A DNA stretch of 64,000 nt from Podocnemis expansa. Lineage: Eukaryota; Chordata; Testudines; Podocnemididae. Numbering within the stretch: the stretch's first letter is position 1; every line of letters begins with the position of its first letter. The notes beneath the pieces are model-generated. The model worked only from the letters and a program-made list of their open reading frames with translations, was not told where the DNA came from and searched no databases. Shown here one piece after another: positions 10,280 to 20,015 of this stretch. Both the position numbers and the translations under genes were made by a program. The DNA lies in the NCBI GenBank assembly GCA_007922195.1, contig ML681991.1, positions 46,202,714-46,266,713 on the forward strand, given 5' to 3'.

Positions 10280-12225
10280 GACTAAATGTGTTCCTACTGC
10301 ATGTTTGAAGCCTCAGAAAAAAATATCCCACAAGAGAAGCAAAAGATTGTTTATTGGTATTTTCCTGAAACAGATCCCAGCACAACCACCACAATACAGC
10401 ATCTGGGAAGGTAAGCAGGGTCAAGCAAAGGTTGAGCAAGATGTTTCCTCCCTTCCTTTCTTTGTCATGCCAAGGCTGTGGGGGCCTGCAGAAAGGCCTG
10501 CCAAGTTTGGCTAATGTTAGAAAGAAGTATGATAATGAGCATTATGCTATCAAGGGGTCACTGGTTCTTTTAATGGCCTGTGAACATCTCCCTATAAAGA
10601 GGAGCTGTCATGATTCATCTGACTTCCTGCACACTGCAGACCAGAGATTCTCACTTACCCACTTTTGCCACAGACCCCTGACCTCTGGCTGAGTTATGGA
10701 CATCCTCGAATCATGGTTGAATTACTCTGAGTTACAAAGAATTCACCATTTACACTAGTTTAAGTCAGCAAATGACCCATGCCAAGTGCTGCCTAGGAAG
10801 GCAAAAAAGCACACTGAAGTCTCTGCCAGTCTCGCTTGTGGAGAAATGTTTCCCTATCCCAAATAAGATGGTTAGACTGTGAGGATATGGGCAAAATCTA
10901 CCAGTCAGACACCTGAAAAAGGGTTCTCTGTAGTAATTCAGAGCCCAACCTAGCTAGTGCCTCATTATTGGCCATTGAAGATATTTATCATTGCAAGTCA
11001 CAGCTCAGCTACATGCCAGTTTATATGCATAAAATAGCAATAAGCACAATGTGAAAGATGGAAGATTACACAGACTTATGTCCCCATCCTTCCTACCCCA
11101 GGAGTTAATTTTCCATTGCCCAAACATTTATTTTGATCAAAAATGGATTTTTAATGGATAGAAAAAAACCTGGTTACAAGTTTTTCTCCTCTCTACCAGG
11201 TGACCAGCCAAGCATTCCATTATGGGAACATTGTTATGGCCACTCCTTCCCTTCTCCTTCCATTTGGATGGGCAACACTGACCCATTCTCTGCCTGGATG
11301 CTCTGCTGTGTCCATAGGATCATAAGAAACTATGGAAAGAAACATGACAACACCTCTTGGGTATGTCTACACGGTACTTTTATTTCGAAATAACACTCGT
11401 TATTTCGAAATAAAAGAAATTAGGTCTACACGACGTTTTCTTATTTCAAAAGGACGGATCCCATCCTTTCAAAATAAGAATCGTCGTTCCGAAAAAGTAA
11501 AACCTTGATGTTTTCGAAATGGCCGTTATTTCGGAAGGGATATTTCGAAATAACGCCATTAGACCTGTTGTTTCAAAACAACACCATTGTTTCGAAACAA
11601 CTGTTTGAAACAGCGGTCCAATTGGTGTTATTTCAAAATATCCCTTTCGAAATAATGGCTGTTTTGATTGCACAGTTTTCCTTATTTTGAAATGAGCCCT
11701 TTCAAAATAAGGGTTTTATTTCGAAATAAGCCATTTTGAAAGGACTGATTTTGAAATAAAACTGTGTGTGTAGACATAGCCCTTGAGTTTAACTGTGTCA
11801 GACTATCAGATTACAAGCCTTGCTTATGTAACATCTAAAAACAATGGGCAAGGGATACACACAGAGATTTACCTCATTAGTTAGTGCATTTTGTGCCTCA
11901 GAGGAGAACAGTGCTGTACATGTTCATATGCTGTACACCATCCTCACACTGGGTGAAAGTTTAACCAATACATTTGAGAAAAATACTATAACACTTTGTG
12001 TACTGGCCATGAGTATGGGCACTGATGGAGCTGTCCTCAACCTCATCATCCTGGATCTTATTTTTCATGGACATAGCATGTAACTGTAAACTTTCTCAGT
12101 CATTCTCTATAGATTTTCTGTGTATTTTTCACAGTAAAGAATGGATGTATGTTCAATTTCACTTTAATGAGGCTGATTGGGTAAATCACCTGGCAGCTTT
12201 GAAAACCTCAGGTTAAGTGATTATT
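10280..12225. repeat. 3' flank block of the minus-strand OR, copy 1
   Basis: Matches 22400-23900 and, in part, 52900-54273, each leading into a minus-strand OR. It includes an antisense CR1 3' end at about 10610-11035 at the same relative position in all three. The phrase 'tatgggaacattgttatg' near 11220 is a good anchor. A Harbinger-type element at 11359-11781 is private to this copy. Confidence 0.7.
11359..11781. mobile_element. Harbinger-type foldback element
   Basis: Ends GGGTATGTCTACACGG and GTGTAGACATAGCC, with CTT on both sides (11356-11358 and 11782-11784). The interior is an almost complete palindrome of TTATTTCGAAATAA motifs. It is absent from the paralogous flanks at 23.4 and 53.4 kb. 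Confidence 0.75.
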
Positions 12226-13188
12226 TCAGAGGCCCTGCATGGCTTTGTGAAAACCACACTTAATGCATGCTTTGCTCATTGCTCCCTTGACCTCTCTGTT
12301 TCTCAGGCTGTAGATTAGGGGATTGACCAAGGGAGTCAGGACCGTGTAGCAAAGAGACAACACTTTGTCCAAGTATTGCAGTGTGTCACTTTTCGGTAGC
12401 AGGTGGACAATTATGATGCCTCCATAGAAAACTGTCACTATGATAAGGTGAGAGGAGCAGGTGGAAAAAGCCTTTTGTCTTCCGGTGGTGGAAGGGATTC
12501 TCAGGATGGTGGTGATGATACACACATAGGATGTGAGGGTTAGCAGGAATGGAGGCAGTGTGAATACAGAGACTAGGATGAAATCCAGCAATATGATCAA
12601 GTGAGTGTCACTGCAGGAGAGTTCCAGTACTGGGGTGGATTCACAATAGAATTCATCAATCTCATTTGGCCCACAGAATATTAACTGTGATAGAAATAAG
12701 AAATAGATGGCAGTAGCCAAGCAACCATTTAACCAGGACCCAGCAGCTAATTGCAGACAAAACCTCTTTTTCATAAAAGTTGAATAGTGCAGAGGTTTAC
12801 ATATTGCTAAATAACGATCATAAGACATCACTGCTAGGAGACAGCATTCAGTAGATGCTAGCAAACCAAAGAAGTACATTTGCGTGAGGCAGCCACTGAA
12901 TGAGATGGTTCTGTCCCCAGTTAGGAGATTGGCCAGCATCTTGGGCAGGATTGTGCATGTATAGCACATCTCCAAACAGGATAAGTTCCCAAGGAAGAAG
13001 TACATGGGAGTGTGGAGGTGTTGATCGGTCACAATCAGCATCACGATGAGAATGTTCGTGGACATGGTTGCAAAGTAGATGACCAGGAGCACAAGGAAGA
13101 GAAGAATTTGCAGGTTACAGAGATTTCCAAATCCCAGAAGAATGAATTCTCTGATGGCCGTTAAGTTTCTCCAGTCTGCTTCTGCCAT
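12226..13188 (-). CDS. Olfactory receptor, class II (OR11A-like group), intact
   Basis: A single-exon odorant-binding GPCR of 320 residues, the normal length for the family. Visible hallmarks are N-glycosylation site NLT (8-10), PMYFFL (61-66) before TM2, MSYDRYLAIC (121-130) at the end of TM3, SY (220-221) in TM5, KAFSTCSSH (239-247) in TM6 and PLVNPLIYSLRN (287-298) in TM7. Cys100 and Cys182 can form the conserved disulphide, with Cys172 and Cys192 in the second extracellular loop. The usual GN of TM1 is TN here (STNIL). The start fits the shared MA(D/E)xxxxN(Q/L)T opening of its paralogues. In olfactory neurons it would couple to the Golf cAMP pathway. A splice acceptor lies just upstream, and an LTR has landed 56 bp before the start. 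Subfamily assignment comes from memory of motifs. Confidence 0.93.
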   Translation of the reverse strand: MAEADWRNLTAIREFILLGFGNLCNLQILLFLVLLVIYFATMSTNILIVMLIVTDQHLHTPMYFFLGNLSCLEMCYTCTILPKMLANLLTGDRTISFSGCLTQMYFFGLLASTECCLLAVMSYDRYLAICKPLHYSTFMKKRFCLQLAAGSWLNGCLATAIYFLFLSQLIFCGPNEIDEFYCESTPVLELSCSDTHLIILLDFILVSVFTLPPFLLTLTSYVCIITTILRIPSTTGRQKAFSTCSSHLIIVTVFYGGIIIVHLLPKSDTLQYLDKVLSLCYTVLTPLVNPLIYSLRNREVKGAMSKACIKCGFHKAMQGL

Positions 13189-13204
13189 GAACTGAGTCTA
13201 GGAA

Positions 13205-13222
13205 CCTGAAAAGAAACTGTGC
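13205..13222 (-). promoter_or_regulatory. Probable 3' splice site before the OR coding exon
   Basis: On the minus strand 'cacagtttcttttcag' is followed by 17 nt and the ATG. Pyrimidine tract plus CAG fits an acceptor joining an upstream untranslated exon, as is usual for vertebrate ORs. A second possible acceptor, 'ttcctag', lies a few bases nearer the ATG and is the one shared with paralogues. Confidence 0.5.
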
Positions 13223-13243
13223 CATAGAATCAGAATAACATAC

Positions 13244-14481
13244 TGTAACCCTCCTACCAGGGGAAAATGGCAGAACAAGGGCTGGGGTTTTAATGTAGGA
13301 GTTTCCAAATAATGTTACAGAACCAACTGACTCGAGCCCCCACCCAGTCTTCTGGGAAATCATGCACTACTCCCTGGGCACCCCAAAGGGGTAATGCTGC
13401 CCCTCCCTTAAGCACAAGTCTGAGTGTGGTATACAGAACTTTTAATAGTAATAAAAACAGAATGTAAAGATCCAATAGCATAATTCAGCACTGATCTGGA
13501 CAATCGGTATAGAACAAGGTTCTCAACAAAACCAACACAGCATAACAAAACGTATGAACTCAATTGCCAAAACCCCAACTGATCTGGAGAATTAGTGCAG
13601 AAGAGGTTCCCAACAGGATCCCACACAGCATAATGGAACATGTGAACTCAATAGCCAAACCAGCACTGGTCTGGAGAATGAGTGCAAAACAGATTCCCCA
13701 CAAATCCCAGGGTATGTAGGGAATGTCTTTCACACCAGCTGTCTGCCGGCGGCACCCACTGCTCACTCACTCAATCCACTGGCTCTGCCCGCTGTCCGCA
13801 GGCTCCGCCCACTGGTCACATGGTGTCCAGCCCGTCACTGGCCGTTTTCACCATCTACTGTCTCGGCCTGCTGTCCACCAGCTCCAACTGCTGGGCACTT
13901 CTGCTGTCCAGCCATCTGCTGGCTGTTCTTCAGTAATTTCAGCTTGGGGAGAGAGGGTCTCCTCTCTCAGTGATTTCAGTTCTTAAAATCAAACTAACTG
14001 TAAACAGCTTCTTCCATTAAAATAACAAAGAAAAGCTACACAGAAAGCCTGGTTGCCCACCTACCCTTTTACAGTAGGGTGGGGTGAGGCAGTGCCTCAC
14101 CCATACCTAGGATGAGCAAATGATACTTCCTCACCCATTTCTTCTTCTCTCAGGTTGAAAGAAGGGGGATGGCCCCCCTTTCATTTTTTTTTTTTTTTTG
14201 CTAATGGCAACTTTTACCCTTTATCTAACCTACACAGAGTTTGAACAAGTAAGAGAGTAGCATCTTACAAAAGACAGTATGTCATGATTCCCTACAGTAG
14301 AATTACAGATATTGACAGACTTGTGATCAAATCTATCCAAATACCGTCACCCATTTTGACCTGAACCCATAGTGAGGCTATGCTAATATGCGTTTTGTGC
14401 TCATGCAAATACAAAACACATGCAGATCAGTCCCCTCCCCCCTTAGAAGATTTTAGGCACAGCTTGTATACCTGCCTTACA
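13244..14481. mobile_element. Solo LTR-like element in the OR 5' flank
   Basis: The element begins TGTAACCC and ends CCTTACA, so the termini are inverted (TGTAA/TTACA). ATAC is duplicated at 13240-13243 and 14482-14485. Joining the flanks restores sequence matching the 5' flanks at 25.8, 55.3 and 63.8 kb, which confirms a 1,238-bp insertion. It contains about 2.6 tandem units of 88 bp. No gag, pol or env is seen. Orientation is not clear. Confidence 0.75.
13486..13740. repeat. Tandem repeat, period about 88 bp, inside the LTR
   Basis: The phrase 'ctg(a/g)tctgga' recurs at 13491, 13579 and 13666, each followed by an 'acacagcataa' phrase in the first two units. Repeated blocks of this kind are common in the U3 part of LTRs and may be regulatory. 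Confidence 0.65.
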
Positions 14482-15769
14482 ATACAGTTAAAAGTGAAAT
14501 CAAGACTTGTGAATAAATTCTTAAATATTCAGAAATCCACTTCCTTCCCTGATGAAAGGCTGAAATTTTAAGGCAAAATGTTGATTTCAGAGCAATGTAC
14601 TAGGAGGCCCAATTTAAGAATAGGACTGTAGACCTCTGCAGCACAGGAGTCAGCTGAGAAGCATCTTCTGCAACAATTACAGGAAATTGCTCAAGTGGTC
14701 TGCCTGGTGGTCCATGCTTGCTCTCTCTCATAGTTTGCAATCTCTTTTCAAGATCTCAGACCTCTAGCTGAGTCACTTCCAAGTCTACTTCTTTCCAGTT
14801 GTAATCAAGTGCAGCTCCAGCTGGCCCACTTGTATCAGTGGCAACCATCTTGCATTGTTCACCTGCATTTTCACACCCACTGGCAGTCTGGAGGAAGCAT
14901 GTGGGACTCAAGCCTGCCCACTTATTGAGGCCCTGGTACAGGGACCCAAACGGCTCAGTGGAGCACTGCCTGTATCCCCTCACTCCTTCTCAGACTGCCC
15001 TTGTCAGTTCCCCTAGGTCATACACACTTTCCTCCAGGTACCTACGCCCTTGTATCAAGGCTGTGCAGTGCTGAAGCATGGCACTGTCCTTGGCTATGTC
15101 TACATCTGACATTTTAGTTCAGACTAGCAAGTCCAAATTAAAGAAGCCTAAGGTTTGTCCAAATTAGCCTCAGGCCAGTTCAAGTAACAGTGGCTTTTTA
15201 GTTTGAACTAGCCACGTGTTCTAGTTCAAAGTACAGTTTTAGTTTGAACTAGAACACATGGCTAGTTTAAACTAATGTTTTAATTCAAATGTTTTAAGTT
15301 TGAACTAGCCATTACTTTGAGTCTTGCCCATGCTTAGTTCAATCAAACTAAGCACAGAAGTCCGAATTAACCACCGAACTATTTCTTAGTTCAAACTAGG
15401 CAAACCCTAGTGTGGCCAAGGGCCATATGCATCCAGACGAACCTGGCAGTGTAGACATAGCCCTTGAGAGCTGTCCAGGGTCCTCTCTCGCACAACCCTG
15501 CTCACACACAACCTTCTGCCTTGAATTTCAGAGGCAAAGTACCCCAAGCAGGAGCCGCAGTCCTGACTTTATCCTGGCACCTCAGCCTGATTGGTCCTGC
15601 AGCCCTCTGCTCCCATTGGCTTATCACTCCCTGCAGAGCTTGTAATCCCTTCCAGGTCAAACCGAGGAAACTACCCTGCTACAAGGAAAGGACCATGTCA
15701 GACCAATTACTACAGTAACAAGAGTCCATTTCTCTAGTAGCTGAGAACTGATATAACCAGTTACAGGTT
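14482..15769. other. 5' flank of the intact minus-strand OR, unassigned
   Basis: 14482-14600 is homologous to sequence just upstream of the ORs at 25.8, 55.3 and 63.85 kb. The remainder (14600-15091 and 15463-15769) shows no gene I can support. Short frames are not conserved. A foldback element interrupts it at 15092-15462. Confidence 0.5.
15092..15462. mobile_element. Harbinger-type foldback element (CTAGTTCAAA variety)
   Basis: Ends GGCTATGTCTACA and TGTAGACATAGCC, with CTT duplicated (15089-15091 and 15463-15465). The arms are made of 'tagtttgaacta' motifs. A truncated relative is at 47831-48085. Confidence 0.8.
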
Positions 15770-17240
15770 TTATTTATTTATTGTTATATTGTAGGATTCA
15801 GAGTCAATAAATACATAAACCTATATTTTCCAATAGTATTTCCAATGCAGGATAGAGGCACCAATCTCATGAAATCATGGAAATAAATCCCATATATATA
15901 TCCTGGCATGGTCAGCAATTCAGCAATCAGTAGAAAAATGAACAATAATTATGTCCTCAAACAAGATGTGTTTATTCCATTAAGGAAGAAGTGGACTAAA
16001 TTCTTCCATAGTTCAGGGTTGGTGACAGTGACATACTGACGGACTGGAAATGCCTTTTCTACTTCCCGACCTTCACTTTGTAACAGTAATTAAAAGCTTT
16101 CTCTGCAGGGTGGATTTTTGTATGAGCGCAGAGCCATGTTAAAATTCAGCCCTTACTAAGGGATGACCCTCTACACTTAGCAGTGATTGTGGGATGATGA
16201 TACAAAAACAAGACATTTTGGGGAAAAAAAAATTCTGTTCTGAACTCAGAGTATAGAAAGAACATGTCATATGTGTTCAGGGCTAGTAACACTATCCACG
16301 CTGCCACTCAGCTGGGATATTACTGAACCTGACCGTGAGCTGGTATAAATCAAGCATACCTTTGTGTGTCAGGGGTAAAATCTCCAACTTTGGACCAGTC
16401 AGAAGTCCTGGCTCTCAAGCTCCATCTCTGGTCAGTATTTCCAAGAAGGCCGACTGGCACTGATGTGGGAAGCTGAGGCTAAAGCTGTAAGCATCCTGAA
16501 AAGTTGCCCAGAATAGCTCAAAAGGTGCTCCAGGTCACCCACAGCAGTTGTTCTAAGGAAAGATAACACCTCCCATGCCTTGTCTCTCTAATCCTCCCAA
16601 AAGAACATTCAGGCCCCTATCTGGAAGTGGGAATAGAAATGTTGACAGAAAGTCATTGCTTACCTGTAAACCCAGGGTCAGCTCAGCTTGAAGCAACGAG
16701 TTCTTACTTCCCTAGGTTTAGCACCAGGACTCAGGTTCCTCACCAGAGGTTCCTGTCACTCCTCTAGCTGCAGAAGCTGGCTTTGCTCATTGCAGAGATG
16801 TGCAGTACCTAAAGAGGTGGGCAGGTGCCTTGATCTTCATTTAAAAAGTGGCTGCCCTAGGATTTACAAAATGTCATTACTGTTTCAAAATCAGTGTTTG
16901 GTCCTCATGCTTTTTTAATATGGTCCCATTTCGGCCATTCTCCCACTTGGTTAATTTAGCATTTCTGGTTTTTGTAGCTAACAACACCGGTGAGACTTGT
17001 ACAATGGAACTTGTGTAAATGTGTCTTTTTTTAAAGCTTAATGATGCAATATGAAAAATATATGAGATCATCATTAAACACTGGCTTAAAAGTTTGAGAC
17101 ATGCCTGTCCAACATGATAGCTTCCTATAATACAATTGTATTGCCCCCTTATTGGTATTCAATAGATTCTGCCACCTCATGGGCATTTCTGAAAATAGAT
17201 GCCTGTATCTCAGCCCATTAATATGTTTCCAGCCATAGTA
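15770..17240. repeat. OR 5' flank block, copy 1
   Basis: Homologous pieces occur at 25930-26290, 46606-47660, 58291-58560 and 60786-61350. Shared anchors are a 'ggtataaatcaag' phrase and 'gtcagaagtcctggctctca'-like text. Its position upstream of minus-strand ORs suggests it could include the OR promoter and first exon, but I see no defined exon. Confidence 0.55.
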
Positions 17241-17344
17241 ATGGTACAGTGTGCTTTCCCATTGCTGTACTTGCTACTAAAATCTGTTTGTCACTGCTCA
17301 CTATTTTGGACCCTCATCTGTACCACTACTCTGCTGTCATGTAG

Positions 17345-17879
17345 TGTAGAAGGTGAAGGTTGGAAGGGACCTCAGAAGTTCATGCCTTCTCAAACAGGAT
17401 CAACCCCAACCAAATCATTGCAGGCATAACTTGATCAGGCTGGGCCTTAAACACCTCTAAGTATGGCGATTCCACCGTCTCCCTTGGCAACCCATTCCAG
17501 TGCTTCACCACCTACCTAGGAGAAAAACTTTCCAAACATACCCAGTAAATCTCCACTATTGCAAGTTGAGACCATTGTGCCCAATTTTTTCATCTGCCAC
17601 ACTGAGAAGAGCCGAGTCTATCTGCTTCAATCCCCCTTTCAGTTAGCTGAACACTGCTATGAAATTCCAGATCTTTTTCTGCAGAATTGCTGCTTGGTCA
17701 GTTGATCCCTTCTCTGTAGCAGACTTCTGTTCTAAGCACAGGAATCTGCATTTCTCTTTGCTGCACCTCATCACATTTCTTTTGGCTCACTCTGTTCTGG
17801 AAAAATTATTCCCAGAGAGGGATCGGCATACCTTGTGCAATAACAACCCCCTCGAGTGTCAATCAACTTGATGTTAGCT
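17345..17879 (-). mobile_element. CR1 LINE 3' part, antisense
   Basis: The plus strand reads 'ggttggaagggacctcagaa', then 'aacctaaatcatt'-like and 'acaccgtctcccttggcaac' phrases, which is the reverse complement of a CR1 3' region. It continues after an LTR insertion at 18834-18958 ('aacttgctgagggaccaatc'). Confidence 0.75.
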
Positions 17880-18165
17880 TGTTGGAATAATCACCAGGAG
17901 ACAAGGCTTTCCAAAACAAACACAGTTTATTAGTTGCCCACACCCCACTAATACTAAACACAAGTCTAAGGATACTAAAGAAAACACAGCCACAGGGAAG
18001 TAACCCCTCCTAAAACTAACTAACTACCCACCCCAAAAGGAAAAGGAATTAGAGAACCTATGCCTGCACCCTGATCTAAGCCGGTCTATTTACAATCTTT
18101 CTTCACCCAAGCGGGGTGTTGGCCTATGATTCCTGCGTTGTCTTTGGGCCTCCAGGCACAGGCCA

Positions 18166-18233
18166 ATTCAGGGATAGCCATGTTAGTCTAGTCCAGCAAA
18201 AACCCAAGGAGTCGTGTGGCACTTTAAGACTAA
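18166..18233 (-). mobile_element. PLE 3' end, interrupted
   Basis: 'gggatagccatgttagtcta' to 'ggcactttaagactaa' is the reverse complement of the PLE 3' terminus. It resumes as 'taacagattta' after the foldback element at 18234-18681. Confidence 0.65.
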
Positions 18234-18681
18234 GGTCATGTCCACACGTCTCTTTTATTTCAAAATAACACTGCTTATTTTGAAATAAAAAAGATTAGGT
18301 CCACACAACTTTTTCTTATTTTGAAATGACAGGCTCTGACATTTTGAAATAAGAATCGTCCTTTCAAAACAGCTTAAACCCCATTCATTTCGAAATGGCT
18401 GTTATTTCTAAATGGTTATTTCGAAATAATGCTGTTTGGACATGTTGTTTTGAAACAACACCATTGTTTCAAAACAACTGTTTCAAAACAACATATCCAA
18501 ATGGTGTTATTTTGAAATAACCATTTCGAAAAAACAGCTGTTTCGATAGCAGTCTTTCCCTTAAGTCGAATTAACATTTTCTTAAGTCAAATTAATTTAT
18601 TTCGAAATAAGGACCTTATTTCGAAATAACTCATTTCGAAATAACTTATTTCAAAATAACAATGTATGTGTGGACATAGCC
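18234..18681. mobile_element. Harbinger-type foldback element
   Basis: The left end GGTCATGTCCACACG and right end GTGTGGACATAGCC are flanked by TAA (18231-18233 and 18682-18684). Removing the element and one TAA restores the PLE phrase 'aagactaacagattta'. This gives exact boundaries and proves a 3-bp duplication. The arms are TTATTTCGAAATAA motifs. Confidence 0.85.
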
Positions 18682-18958
18682 TAACAGATTTAACATAACT
18701 GTTACATACTGGATTGCACAACTCTGTTGGTTAACATAACTAGGCCTCAACTGCTGGTTAGGAGCACTTCTTATTTACAACTTACCACTATAACAAATAC
18801 ATATAGTGGTTTTAACACAAAATTATCCCAACAACTCCTCCAATTTGTCTAGGTCTCTCTGTATCCTGTTGCTATGTGCCAGCATGTCTAGCCCTCCTGC
18901 CAACTTAGTGTCAACTACAAACTTGCTGAGGGACCAATCTACCTTTTCTTCCAGAATT

Positions 18959-19640
18959 TCCCAGCATAACAGCCTGCTGCTTTGCTCTCTTCTAGCTTCT
19001 TGCTATAACTGCCCTTTCCCCTTTCTGGGCTCCTAGGTCATTTGTTGGTCATTATTTAGTATAAGAGCCTGTTTCTCACTCCTTGACATCTGCTAATACA
19101 TGCACAGAGCTCTTTACATAGCACAGAGGTTCTCCCCTCTCGAGTGCTCTGTGTCCCCTTTACACACCATTATGTAACTTCACCCCCCCCACACACACTT
19201 TCTATGTCCCTCTTTTGGTCATTTAGCAATACAATATATCTTTTCTTGCCCTTGCAGTTTGGCAGCTATCCATTAATTGGGTCTGTTGCATCTTTCCCAT
19301 TCCTGTGTGTTGTATCTTGGGTTGCCACAGTAATAGACTTAGATCATTTGGGTAGGTTGCCACAGTAATAGCACTTGACCCTTAGGATGCTAGGTAAAAC
19401 CAGTTTGGTTGTTTTTTTGATTCTTCCCTGTAATAAAGCCACACATTTTGCACTCCTTGTTGTGTGTCCGTTTCTAACATCTTTTCGGATACAAGGACCC
19501 TACATAGCACTCTGCCCTCCCCTGACCCTAGATAGCAAAACTTCATCTTTCCTCTCTTCCTACCTACTGCTCAGTGTGCACTGTTCCAGATAATATCCGC
19601 TGGGAAAGAAATTGTACAGCAGATGTATTGGTACATTAAT
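18959..19640. repeat. Duplicated unit A, copy 2
   Basis: Homologous to 5177-5640. Small private duplications occur nearby ('ggttgccacagtaatag' twice near 19320-19370; 'attattagtggact' twice near 19850). No conserved frame is seen. Confidence 0.6.
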
Positions 19641-19654
19641 GCCCCCAACAGCAG

Positions 19655-20015
19655 TATTCTTTCCAGGTGGCTCACTAATAAGTCTTTCTCAATTGTTCAG
19701 GGTTTAAATGATGGCCATAATTAGGGGCAGAAGAGAATTTTCCCCTCAGGGATGTTGGGAGACGTGCTTGGGTGTTTTTACCTTCATCTATAGCCATGGG
19801 ACATGGGTCATCTGTCACTGGATTCTCTGTATCTTATCATTCAAATCATTATTAGTGGACTAATTATTAGTGGACTGAGACTAAATTCAGTCTTTGATTG
19901 GGGTCTGTTAGAGGAGTTGGTGGGTGAGATTCTGTGGCCTGAGCTGTGCAGGTCAGACTAGATGATCATAACAATTTCTTCCAGCCTTAAAGTCTGAGTC
20001 TGTGGGTTTATGAGT
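19655..20015 (+). mobile_element. CR1 LINE 3' end, sense
   Basis: 'ggtcagactagatgatcata' and 'ccttaaagtctgagtctgtg' mark the CR1 3' terminus. It lies at the same place relative to unit B as the copy at 5650-5965. Confidence 0.75.

Larger units (their letters stand above)
17880..18833 (-). mobile_element. Solo LTR-like element, probably antisense
   Basis: Starts TGTTGGAATAATC and ends ATCCCAACA, giving inverted TGTTGG/CCAACA termini. It splits one CR1 copy into 17345-17879 and 18834-18958. 'acagtttatta' near 17925 is the complement of an AATAAA signal, which suggests minus orientation. A PLE piece and a foldback element are nested inside. No clean target duplication is seen. Confidence 0.55.

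Noticed and set aside
11359..11781. Palindromic TTATTTCGAAATAA array as a satellite, CRISPR or operator array
   Set aside because: It has terminal inverted repeats and a 3-bp target duplication, like a dozen relatives. It is a transposon.
14756..15074. Overlapping frames upstream of the intact OR as a gene
   Set aside because: Both strands are open, neither has family motifs, and the paralogous flanks do not contain the sequence.
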